The notes under the pieces: model-generated
The model's database searches: none
What the model was told of the DNA's origin: nothing
What the model saw: the letters and a program-made list of their open reading frames with translations, nothing else
Shown: piece after piece, positions 1 through 5,915 of the stretch
How the letters are laid out: each line of letters starts with the position of its first letter
Position numbering within the stretch: position 1 is the stretch's first letter
Made by a program: the position numbers and the translations under genes
DNA from: UPXZ01 sp035402725
Lineage (GTDB): Bacteria > Bacteroidota > Bacteroidia > Bacteroidales > Paludibacteraceae
Assembly: GCA_035402725.1 (NCBI GenBank)
Contig: DAONDU010000094.1
Coordinates: 1-10,058 of the forward strand
Length of the DNA stretch: 10,058 nucleotides
Reading direction: 5' to 3'

Positions 1-906
1 TTTCCATCCGTCCCAGTCGCCTTCAGCCATACCGTCTTCGATTGAGTCGATGGGGTAGTTGGCAACGAGTTCAGCCAGGTAATCCACCTGTTCAGCTGAA
101 GTACGTTTTTTAGCGTTAGCGCCTTCGAATTTGGTATAGTCGTAGATACCGTCTTTGAAGAATTCTGAGGAAGCGCAGTCCAGACCGATCATTACATCTT
201 TTCCGGGTTCGTAACCTGCATTGCGGATAGCAGTGAGGATTGATTCGAGAGCTTCCTCAGTACCACCGGCCAGATTAGGAGCAAAACCACCTTCGTCACC
301 TACAGCAGTGCTCAGGTTTTTGTCATGCAATACTTTTTTCAATGAGTGGAAAACTTCAGCACCCATGCGCAGACCTTCGCGGAAGCAGCAAGCACCTACC
401 GGACGGATCATGAATTCCTGGAAAGCGATAGGAGCGTCGGAGTGTGAACCACCGTTGATGATGTTCATCATCGGAACAGGCAGTGTGAATGTGTTTGTTC
501 CACCAATGTAGCGATACAGCGGCATGTCGAGGTAGTTGGCAGCAGCTTTTGCGACAGCCAGTGATACACCGAGGATGGCGTTGGCACCGAGGTTAGATTT
601 TGTTTTTGTTCCGTCCAAAGCGATCATCGCTTTGTCTATTTTGCGTTGTTGCAGTGCGCATTCGCCGATGAGGGCAGGAGCAATCACTTTATTTACATTT
701 TCTACGGCTTTAAGTACGCCTTTACCCAGGTAACGTTTTTTGTCACCGTCGCGAAGTTCGATAGCTTCGTTTTCGCCGGTTGATGCACCCGATGGAACGG
801 AAGCACGGCCTACAACACCCGATTCGAGTGTAACATCTACTTCTACTGTAGGATTTCCGCGGGAGTCAAGTACCTCGCGGGCTACGATTTTTTCAATTTT
901 ACTCAT
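1..906 (-). CDS. eno: Enolase, C-terminal part cut off by window edge
   Basis: Phosphopyruvate hydratase, which interconverts 2-phosphoglycerate and phosphoenolpyruvate in glycolysis and gluconeogenesis in the cytoplasm. I translated the minus strand by hand: 302 codons from ATG at 906 (MSKIEKIVAREVLDSRGNPT) to the window edge, of roughly 425-430 expected, so about 125 C-terminal residues are missing, including the catalytic Lys of the barrel. Visible family hallmarks are the SGAST loop (39-43), the GGSHSD segment with His155, the general base Glu205 in VGDEGGFAPN, and the Mg ligands Asp243 (GLDCASSEF) and Glu290 (DSIEDG). The reading frame is intact. It lies downstream of the amylase gene on the same strand, behind a 97-base repeat-rich spacer with no recognisable TAnnTTTG box, so its promoter is unclear. 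The family call is essentially certain. Confidence 0.98.
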   Translation of the reverse strand, partial: MSKIEKIVAREVLDSRGNPTVEVDVTLESGVVGRASVPSGASTGENEAIELRDGDKKRYLGKGVLKAVENVNKVIAPALIGECALQQRKIDKAMIALDGTKTKSNLGANAILGVSLAVAKAAANYLDMPLYRYIGGTNTFTLPVPMMNIINGGSHSDAPIAFQEFMIRPVGACCFREGLRMGAEVFHSLKKVLHDKNLSTAVGDEGGFAPNLAGGTEEALESILTAIRNAGYEPGKDVMIGLDCASSEFFKDGIYDYTKFEGANAKKRTSAEQVDYLAELVANYPIDSIEDGMAEGDWDGWK

Positions 907-1006
907 AATTTTTTTTTTAATGTTATGATATTATTTTGTCTCTTATCTTTCTACTCTTATCTTTTGTCTTAATGTCCTGCGTTTTTGCTCTTTTGTCTTT
1001 TTGTCT
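907..1006 (-). repeat. AGACAAAA-rich leader upstream of enolase
   Basis: This is the spacer between the amylase stop and the enolase start. On the enolase-sense strand it is almost pure purine and repetitive. The octamer AGACAAAA (TTTTGTCT on +) occurs at 934-941, 962-969, 991-998 and 999-1006, the last two in tandem with an 8-base period. An 11-mer (CTCTTATCTTT on +) is repeated exactly at 940-950 and 954-964. A run of ten A residues lies just before the ATG. I see no hairpin terminator and no canonical -7 box. It could be a slippage-generated spacer or an unstructured A-rich leader that favours translation; the function is unknown. Confidence 0.6.
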
Positions 1007-2698
1007 TCACGAGATTTTCTTTTTCTTCAGTTTCAGTATTTTTCCGCACCAGGCAGGCATAAATACCCGGTAAGGACTTTGCGATGAGAGCAGCTGAACC
1101 GGAAAATCTTCATCGCTGTTGAGCAAATTCTCCGAACTGTAAAATTCGTCTTCAACCAGATTCAGGAACTGAAATGCTTCAGAGGGAATATTTATCTCCA
1201 TTCCGAAGTTTTTATCCTGAAAATTTACGACGCACAAAAGTAATTCTTTTTTATGTTTTCTGAAATAGGCAAATTGCTCATGGGTATTAAAATTCGGATT
1301 ACCAAAGTTGGCAAACTCCAGATCGTACATTACACCCTCTGTGATTGCTTTTTCGTTCATGCTCACTTGCAGGAGTTTCTGATAAAATGCACGCAGTTCT
1401 TTCTGCTCTTCGGTAAGCAGCACTCCGTCAAATTTTCCACCGTTTGCCCATGCCTGGATGGACGATACGCCCCAGTAGTCGAATATGGTAGTTTTCCCGT
1501 CCACACCGCTAAATCCTTCCTTGTCCATGCCCAGTTCGCCGAGTTCCTGACCCATATAAATCATCACGGGTGATTGTGTGAGTGTTGCGGAAACAATCAT
1601 TGCCGGTTGGGCATAGACTCCGCTGCCGCAGAAAAATCCGGACGCGATGCGCTGTTCATCGTGGTTTTCGAGAAAATTGAGCATACGGTCTTCGATGCCG
1701 CTCAGGTTTTGCCACTGAGCGGTGATGTCACGGGCAGGTTCATTACGGCTGATAATGCCACGTAGTTTTTCGTACAACCCTACTTTGTCGTAGAGGTAAT
1801 CGAACTTGCCGTTGCAGATATAGTTGCGGTACTCGGCGGGCTGATATACTTCCGCGATAAAGATAATATCCGGGTTTATGGCTTTTACAAACGGAATTGC
1901 CCAGCCCCAGAATTCCACAGGTACCATTTCTGCCATATCCACCCGGAAACCGTCCACTTCTTTGGCTGCCCAGTAGCACAGAATGTCCACCATTTTGAGC
2001 CAGGTGTCGGGTATCGGATCGAAATGTTTCTGCATACCTTCCACATAGTTGACGCCGTAGTTGAGCTTTACGGTTTCATACCAGTCGTATTCCGAAGGGA
2101 AGGCAGTAAACTGGTCGTTTCCGGTAGCTTTTGCCGGCATTTCGGTATAACCGCCGGTGTCGAAGGAGGGGGTAAAGGCAGTTTCCGGAGTATAATAATA
2201 GTTGTTCTGCGGCGAAAATGCCAGTTTCGGGTTATCGGTTTCTCCAAGGTCCTGTACGCCTTCGGGTTTAACATCGGAATAATACAGACGGGCTGTGTGG
2301 TTGGGAACGAAATCGATAATGGCTTTCAATCCGGCGTCATGTGTCCGTCGGATCAGATCTTCAAATTCTGCCATCCGGTTGGGAACATCATCGGCCAGGT
2401 CGGGGTCAACATCGTAATAGTCCTTGATGGCATATGGCGAACCTGCATTTCCTTTCACCACGCCTGGATGATCCCTGCGAATACCGAATGAGCTGTAATC
2501 GGTTTTGGTGGCATGTTCAATAATTCCTGTGTACCAGATGTGGGTAACTCCCAGTTCCTTGATGGCTTCAAATGCTTTCGGGGTGAAGTTGTTGAACTTT
2601 CCGCACCCGTTTTCGTAGATGGTTCCATTGTGTTTCCGGGTGGGGTTGTAATTGCCGAATAGTCGGGGGAGTACCTGATAAATTACAAATTTTGCCAT
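1007..2698 (-). CDS. Cytoplasmic GH13 alpha-amylase family enzyme
   Basis: A 563-residue glycoside hydrolase family 13 protein that acts on alpha-glucans or maltooligosaccharides. The four GH13 regions are present in order: region I DFVPNH (129-134), region II DGFRVDMAE (249-257) with nucleophile Asp254 and Arg252, region III IFIAEVY with acid/base Glu283, and region IV FLENHDEQR (342-350) with His346 and Asp347. The barrel starts at the very N-terminus (MAKFVIYQVLPRLFG). A beta-rich C-terminal domain follows from about residue 455, ending in a basic tail. There is no signal peptide, lipobox or carbohydrate-binding module, so it should be cytosolic, unlike the secreted or surface SusG-type amylases. 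It begins 34 bases after the lipoprotein gene and is probably co-transcribed with it. The spacer before ATG 2698 lacks a good Shine-Dalgarno, as is common in Bacteroidetes. The exact substrate and the choice between hydrolase and transferase cannot be read from the sequence. Confidence 0.93.
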   Translation of the reverse strand: MAKFVIYQVLPRLFGNYNPTRKHNGTIYENGCGKFNNFTPKAFEAIKELGVTHIWYTGIIEHATKTDYSSFGIRRDHPGVVKGNAGSPYAIKDYYDVDPDLADDVPNRMAEFEDLIRRTHDAGLKAIIDFVPNHTARLYYSDVKPEGVQDLGETDNPKLAFSPQNNYYYTPETAFTPSFDTGGYTEMPAKATGNDQFTAFPSEYDWYETVKLNYGVNYVEGMQKHFDPIPDTWLKMVDILCYWAAKEVDGFRVDMAEMVPVEFWGWAIPFVKAINPDIIFIAEVYQPAEYRNYICNGKFDYLYDKVGLYEKLRGIISRNEPARDITAQWQNLSGIEDRMLNFLENHDEQRIASGFFCGSGVYAQPAMIVSATLTQSPVMIYMGQELGELGMDKEGFSGVDGKTTIFDYWGVSSIQAWANGGKFDGVLLTEEQKELRAFYQKLLQVSMNEKAITEGVMYDLEFANFGNPNFNTHEQFAYFRKHKKELLLCVVNFQDKNFGMEINIPSEAFQFLNLVEDEFYSSENLLNSDEDFPVQLLSSQSPYRVFMPAWCGKILKLKKKKIS

Positions 2699-2732
2699 GC
2701 TTATACTGTTTTTTTGAAGCTTCCGTTTATTG

Positions 2733-3932
2733 TTACTTGTCTTTAATTGTTCTGGTGCCGAGTTCAGTTTTTATCTCCCTGATCTCAAATTGAGAGGTTT
2801 CAGCCTTTTTCATTCTGAATTTCGCATTCATGCTGCCACTACTCTGAGCTATTCTGAAGTTATCGACATACAGCGTACTTTTTGGCGGCACCGAAAATCC
2901 GAAGTTATATCCGGCGGCACTGTTGACAATCTCCGAACGGTAGGCATACTGTCCGTTGATGAAAAAGTACATCATACTGCATTTCTTTACCACTTTTATT
3001 TTGTTGAGGCTTTTCGGCACTATCTGGTCGCGTGTTACCTGAGTAAAATAGCTGAACCAGGATCTGTTGCCGATGGTTGCTTTCCGATCGTTGTTTATCA
3101 GAAGATATTCCAGCGATGCACCTGATGCATCAGTCTGTTGGTTTTCGTCGGCATACGTTCCGTACACAATACCATATTTCGAGATATCGGCACCGGTATA
3201 CTGAAGGGTACATTCAAAGCTGAAATCGGACAGCACATTAACAGGTGTCGCTATCAGGACAATCAGATTGACTGAACTTTGTGACTCGTATTTCAGCATG
3301 CTGTTTTCGATGGTTGCTTTGCCATTGTTTGTTTGTCCCAGTTTCCATTTTGTTGAGTAGGTACTGGTAAATTCGTCGCGGTAAACCTCTATAAAGTTTG
3401 TTGTGTCGGCGTTGAAACTTTCTGCCGCAAATGCCGGTATGGGTGCGCTTTCGTTAAAGAGTTCATCAAGGTAATATGCTCTGCGTTCACCATGATAATT
3501 CAAGTTCCAGGTTCGTCCGGATATCGCGTTGCCGCCACACATCATCGACTTCCATTCATCATTTATTAAAACGGAATTGGTGTGGGTTCTGTTCAGTATT
3601 CCGTGTCCCATTTCGTGGAAAATCAGCTCTTCGCGCATCTGATCAGTGCCATTCTGTAATCCCAGCGAGTCCCAGTAGGCTTTATCCACTTCAATACGGA
3701 TGGGTTTTTCATAGTTGCACAGTCCGGCAACACCTTCCTTCAGATTGGAAAATTCAATAATCAGTCCGCTGCTTTTGAAGTTAAATGTCCGGTTACGGGT
3801 TGCAGCTTCCTGTTCAAAACGCTGTACATAAATTTCAAAATCACTTCCGACACGGTATTCGGTTTTGTCCTTGCAGGAAAAGAGAGCCGGAATGGCTGCA
3901 AAGAAAAGAATATAGGTGAGGTTTTTGTTCAC
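2733..3932 (-). CDS. Putative zinc-metallopeptidase lipoprotein with C-terminal jelly-roll-like domain
   Basis: A 399-residue predicted lipoprotein. MNKNLTYILFFAAIPALFSC is a type II signal peptide with a lipobox ending at Cys20. The residues after it (KDKTE) are charged and loosely resemble the surface-export signal of Bacteroidetes lipoproteins, so outer-membrane or surface location is inferred. Residues 103-117 carry HEMGH (His106, Glu107, His110) followed by His117, giving HExxHx6H, and a WKSMMCGG segment (127-134) that could serve as a Met-turn. This is a zinc-peptidase-like domain. From about 185 to 362 the sequence is beta-rich (FSFECTLQYTG, YGIVYG, IKVVKK, FFINGQ, LYVDNFRI), resembling a concanavalin-like or LamG/DUF1080-type fold. 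The C-terminal 30 residues are basic. It is first in a likely unit with the amylase. The peptidase class and substrate are unknown, and no activity can be asserted. Confidence 0.75.
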   Translation of the reverse strand: MNKNLTYILFFAAIPALFSCKDKTEYRVGSDFEIYVQRFEQEAATRNRTFNFKSSGLIIEFSNLKEGVAGLCNYEKPIRIEVDKAYWDSLGLQNGTDQMREELIFHEMGHGILNRTHTNSVLINDEWKSMMCGGNAISGRTWNLNYHGERRAYYLDELFNESAPIPAFAAESFNADTTNFIEVYRDEFTSTYSTKWKLGQTNNGKATIENSMLKYESQSSVNLIVLIATPVNVLSDFSFECTLQYTGADISKYGIVYGTYADENQQTDASGASLEYLLINNDRKATIGNRSWFSYFTQVTRDQIVPKSLNKIKVVKKCSMMYFFINGQYAYRSEIVNSAAGYNFGFSVPPKSTLYVDNFRIAQSSGSMNAKFRMKKAETSQFEIREIKTELGTRTIKDK

Positions 3933-4016
3933 TACAATGGAATTTAATTGCCCGAAAAATTACTGCAATTATATATGCGATGTTTATTTGGGAATTTTAA
4001 GTTAAATTCTTCATTG

Positions 4017-4024
4017 CAAAGATA
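4017..4024 (-). promoter_or_regulatory. Bacteroidetes-type -7 box for the lipoprotein-amylase unit
   Basis: The minus strand reads TATCTTTG here, a full match to the Bacteroidetes housekeeping sigma -7 consensus TAnnTTTG. It is about 85 bases upstream of the lipoprotein start at 3932, in the divergent spacer shared with tpx. No clear TTTG -33 box lies 19-21 bases further upstream, so the call rests on the -7 box and its position. Confidence 0.55.
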
Positions 4025-4100
4025 AACAAAATTCGCCTGACCTTGTTATATATTGCATATTAACAAAATCTTATTTTTACTAAAAAATTGAATATAGAAA

Positions 4101-4589
4101 ATGGCAACAACAAATTTCAAAGGTAACCCTGTGAATACCAACGGTGAACTTCCTGCTGTAGGCACGAAAGCTCCCGATTTCAAACTGGTTAAAAGTGATT
4201 TGAGCGAAGTAACCTTAAAAGATTTCGCAGGAAAAAAAGTAGTGTTGAATATCTTCCCGAGTATCGATACCGGAGTATGCGCCATGTCGGTGCGTCAGTT
4301 TAATAAATGGGTTTCGGAAAAAGAAAATACGGTTGTACTATGTGTGTCGAAAGACCTGCCTTTCGCCGCGTCGCGTTTCTGCGGTGCCGAAGGCCTCGAC
4401 AAAGTGGTAACAGCATCCGATTTCCGCTACAATACGTTTGCAACCGATTACGGAGTATTGCAGACAGATGGTCCGCTGCAAGGACTTTGCGCGCGCGCTG
4501 TGGTAGTGGTAGACGAAAACGGAGTGGTAACGTACACCGAACTTGTTCCCGAAATTACAACCGAACCGAGCTATAATTTGCCCATATGA
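4101..4589 (+). CDS. tpx: Thiol peroxidase (atypical 2-Cys peroxiredoxin)
   Basis: Reduces hydrogen peroxide and alkyl hydroperoxides, normally recycled by thioredoxin; in Gram-negative bacteria it is cytoplasmic or periplasmic, and no signal peptide is visible here. The 162 residues show the Tpx signature: APDFKLV (24-30), the active-site stretch FPSIDTGVCAMSVRQF with Thr57 and peroxidatic Cys60, resolving Cys94 in SRFCGAEGL, and Arg132 in LCARAVVVVDENG. The C-terminus has the usual EITTEP but then ends at SYNLPI, about five residues shorter than the 166-168 typical of the family. I see no in-frame or frameshifted continuation of the usual tail, so this looks like natural variation. The gene is monocistronic: the divergent lipoprotein gene lies upstream and a strong terminator follows. 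No convincing TAnnTTTG box precedes it; TATTTTTA at 4072-4079 is the nearest candidate. The leader is AT-rich. Confidence 0.96.
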   Translation: MATTNFKGNPVNTNGELPAVGTKAPDFKLVKSDLSEVTLKDFAGKKVVLNIFPSIDTGVCAMSVRQFNKWVSEKENTVVLCVSKDLPFAASRFCGAEGLDKVVTASDFRYNTFATDYGVLQTDGPLQGLCARAVVVVDENGVVTYTELVPEITTEPSYNLPI

Positions 4590-4613
4590 TAATGTGAATT
4601 TGGTTTATTAAAG

Positions 4614-4656
4614 ACAGAAAAGACTTGCCTGAGAGGGCAGGCCTTTTCTGTTTTTT
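4614..4656 (+). terminator. Rho-independent terminator of tpx
   Basis: A 16-position stem pairs 4614-4629 with 4636-4651 around a six-base loop (TGAGAG). It contains one A-C mismatch and one G-T wobble. A run of six T follows at 4651-4656. It starts 25 bases after the tpx stop and is oriented for plus-strand transcription. Confidence 0.88.
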
Positions 4657-4670
4657 ATAAAAGGGCAGCA

Positions 4671-4698
4671 GAAAAGTCGGAACTCAATCATTCATGAC
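4671..4698 (+). repeat. Decayed fragment of the palindromic element
   Basis: AGTCGGAACTC at 4675-4685 is identical over 11 bases to the second hairpin of the neighbouring element (4757-4767). It is followed by a degraded CAATCATTCA that aligns with TGTCATCCCG of that element. It lacks a pairing arm and is best read as the remnant of a further half copy next to the intact one. Confidence 0.45.
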
Positions 4699-4699
4699 T

Positions 4700-4789
4700 A
4701 TCCGGGTCAAAAGAACTCCTATTCTGTCGAAAAAAGAAAAGAAGAAAGATTGACAGAGTCGGAACTCTGTCATCCCGAGATTTCCCGGA
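4700..4789 (+). repeat. Palindromic intergenic repeat element, copy A
   Basis: A non-coding element of about 90 bp bounded by TCCGGG (4701-4706) and CCCGGA (4784-4789). The right half holds a perfect hairpin: GACAGAG at 4752-4758, loop TCGGAA, CTCTGTC at 4765-4771. The left half (about 4708-4728, ending ATTCTGTCGA) is a more degraded inverted version of the same hairpin, so the whole element is roughly a head-to-head palindrome. It shares the exact 18-mer at 4741-4758 with copy B, plus AGAACTCC and ATTCTGTCGA in the same order. Copy A is upstream of the methyltransferase gene and copy B downstream, in the same orientation. It resembles REP or MITE-type elements; no transposase is nearby. Confidence 0.75.
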
Positions 4790-4844
4790 CAACACAATTC
4801 TCAATTTATATTCAATAATGACAACCGGAACGAAAGAAAAATGA

Positions 4845-4852
4845 TACATTTG
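4845..4852 (+). promoter_or_regulatory. Bacteroidetes-type -7 box for the methyltransferase gene
   Basis: TACATTTG matches TAnnTTTG fully and lies 44 bases upstream of the ATG at 4897. No TTTG -33 box is evident at the expected spacing. Its position after the tpx terminator and the repeat element suggests that the methyltransferase gene is its own transcription unit. Confidence 0.55.
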
Positions 4853-4896
4853 CGGATTGCAGGTTACTTAACACTTAATTCAAACTTTTTATCCAC

Positions 4897-5670
4897 ATGA
4901 ACGACGACACCAAATCCATTCACGAGTTCGACATGCAGCTTATCTGCGAGTATTTCTCCTCTCTCGAACGTCAGGGTCCTGGCAGCCCCGAAGTAACGCT
5001 CCGTGCACTGAGTTTTATCGATAATCTTACCGCCGAATCCAGAATTGCTGATATTGGCTGCGGTACGGGCGGACAAACAATGATGCTGGCACAGCACGCG
5101 CCCGGCACGATAACCGGCATTGACTTGTTTCCGGATTTTATTGATCTGTTCAACGCGAACGCGGCAAAGCTGAACCTGCAGGAGCGGGTGACAGGCAAAG
5201 TGGGTTCAATGGATCAGCTCGATTTTCAGCCGGGAGAACTGGATATGATCTGGTCGGAAGGAGCCATTTACAACATTGGCTTTGAACGCGGGGTGAACGA
5301 ATGGCGTAAGTTTCTGAAACCGGGAGGATATATTGCCGTAACGGAGGCTTCGTGGTTTACCGATTATCGTCCCACTGAAATTGACGATTTCTGGAATGAT
5401 GCCTATCCCGAAATTGATACCATCCCAGCGAAAATGTTACAACTACAGAATGCCGGATATATTCCTGTGGCTGAATTTATCCTGCCTGAAAAATGCTGGA
5501 CAGAAAATTTCTATGTACCTCAGAAAAAGGCACAGGAAGTTTTTCTTGAAAAATATCCGGGAAATACTGCTGCCGAAGAACTGGTTGCCAATGAGAGACA
5601 TGAAGCTCATTTGTATGATAAGTACAAGGAATATTACGGATACGTGTTCTATATCGGGAAGAAAATATAA
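4897..5670 (+). CDS. Class I SAM-dependent methyltransferase, substrate unknown
   Basis: A 257-residue Rossmann-fold methyltransferase. Visible motifs are motif I ADIGCGTGGQT (51-61, SAM binding), the acidic end of strand 2 at Asp76 (GIDLFPDF), SMDQLDF (104-110, adenine-side loop), motif IV LDMIWSEGAIYNIGF (115-129) and LKPGGYIAVTE (140-150). The N-terminal helix region (SIHEFDMQLICEYF) and the SWFTDYRP and WTENFYVP segments form the likely substrate lid. From memory, the whole sequence closely resembles a conserved family of about 257 residues in Bacteroides and relatives, often annotated only as methyltransferase or UbiE-like; I cannot confirm this without a search. No RNA- or DNA-binding domain is visible, which favours a small-molecule substrate (inference). 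The gene stands alone, flanked on both sides by related palindromic repeats. ATG 4897 is the only sensible start: the family-like N-terminus begins there and the -7 box is upstream. Confidence 0.9.
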   Translation: MNDDTKSIHEFDMQLICEYFSSLERQGPGSPEVTLRALSFIDNLTAESRIADIGCGTGGQTMMLAQHAPGTITGIDLFPDFIDLFNANAAKLNLQERVTGKVGSMDQLDFQPGELDMIWSEGAIYNIGFERGVNEWRKFLKPGGYIAVTEASWFTDYRPTEIDDFWNDAYPEIDTIPAKMLQLQNAGYIPVAEFILPEKCWTENFYVPQKKAQEVFLEKYPGNTAAEELVANERHEAHLYDKYKEYYGYVFYIGKKI

Positions 5671-5771
5671 AAAATAAAGAAAAAGCTGCGCCTCAAACTG
5701 CAGAACAAATTAAGCTGTAAATTATTAGCCTTCCGATTTTTACAGACAGGAAACAGATACAAAACATCGGA

Positions 5772-5846
5772 TAGGGACGACAGAACTCCGATTCTGTCGA
5801 ATAATATGAAGAAAGATTGACAGAGACGAAACTCTATCATCCCGGA
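5772..5846 (+). repeat. Palindromic intergenic repeat element, copy B
   Basis: A non-coding element of about 75 bp, downstream of the methyltransferase gene and in the same orientation as copy A. Hairpin 1 is perfect: GACAGAA at 5779-5785, loop CTCCGA, TTCTGTC at 5792-5798. Hairpin 2 is GACAGAG at 5819-5825 with CTCTATC at 5832-5838, one mismatch. The reverse complement of the left half aligns with the right half over about 30 bases, so the element has imperfect terminal inverted repeats ending in TAGGGA on the left and TCCCGGA on the right. It shares an exact 18-mer (5808-5825) with copy A. It has no coding capacity. Confidence 0.75.
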
Positions 5847-5850
5847 CAAT

Positions 5851-5871
5851 AAAGGAAAATGTTTTTCCTTT
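5851..5871. repeat. Perfect A/T-rich inverted repeat before murF-alr promoter
   Basis: AAAGGAAAA (5851-5859) and TTTTCCTTT (5863-5871) form a perfect 9-bp stem with a 3-base loop. It sits directly between repeat copy B and the -7 box at 5889. There is no T run after it, so it is a poor terminator. It overlaps the place where a -33 region would lie, so it may be an operator or chance; function unknown. Confidence 0.4.
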
Positions 5872-5888
5872 CTGTCGGTATTTTTCTT

Positions 5889-5896
5889 TAACTTTG
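5889..5896 (+). promoter_or_regulatory. Bacteroidetes-type -7 box for murF-alr
   Basis: TAACTTTG matches TAnnTTTG fully. It ends 19 bases before the ATG at 5916, implying a very short leader of about a dozen bases, without a Shine-Dalgarno. No TTTG -33 box is apparent 19-21 bases upstream. Confidence 0.65.
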
Positions 5897-5915
5897 CATC
5901 TCAATAATTACATCT

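Noticed and set aside
221..928. Three plus-strand open frames opposite enolase
   Set aside because: Low-complexity, domain-free translations entirely antisense to enolase.
2024..2491. A 155-codon open frame on the plus strand opposite the amylase gene
   Set aside because: It is antisense to a strongly supported GH13 gene, has no recognisable domain, and no promoter or ribosome-binding site was seen. It is a by-product of codon bias on the other strand.
4043..4079. TTG (4053-4055) plus TATTTTTA (4072-4079) as the tpx promoter
   Set aside because: The -7 match lacks the final G and the spacing is about 16 bases rather than 19-21, so it is not strong enough to list as a feature.
4560..4600. 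Frameshift truncating the end of tpx
   Set aside because: The protein lacks only about five residues compared with relatives, all catalytic residues are present, and the next bases in other frames do not restore the usual tail.
5715..5745. Inverted repeat CTGTAAA/TTTACAG after the methyltransferase gene as a terminator
   Set aside because: A 7-bp AT-rich stem with a 17-base loop and no T run after it is too weak to support a terminator.
4700..5846. CRISPR array or integron cassette array
   Set aside because: Only two related full copies about 1 kb apart with a gene between them, no regular short spacers, no cas genes and no integrase.
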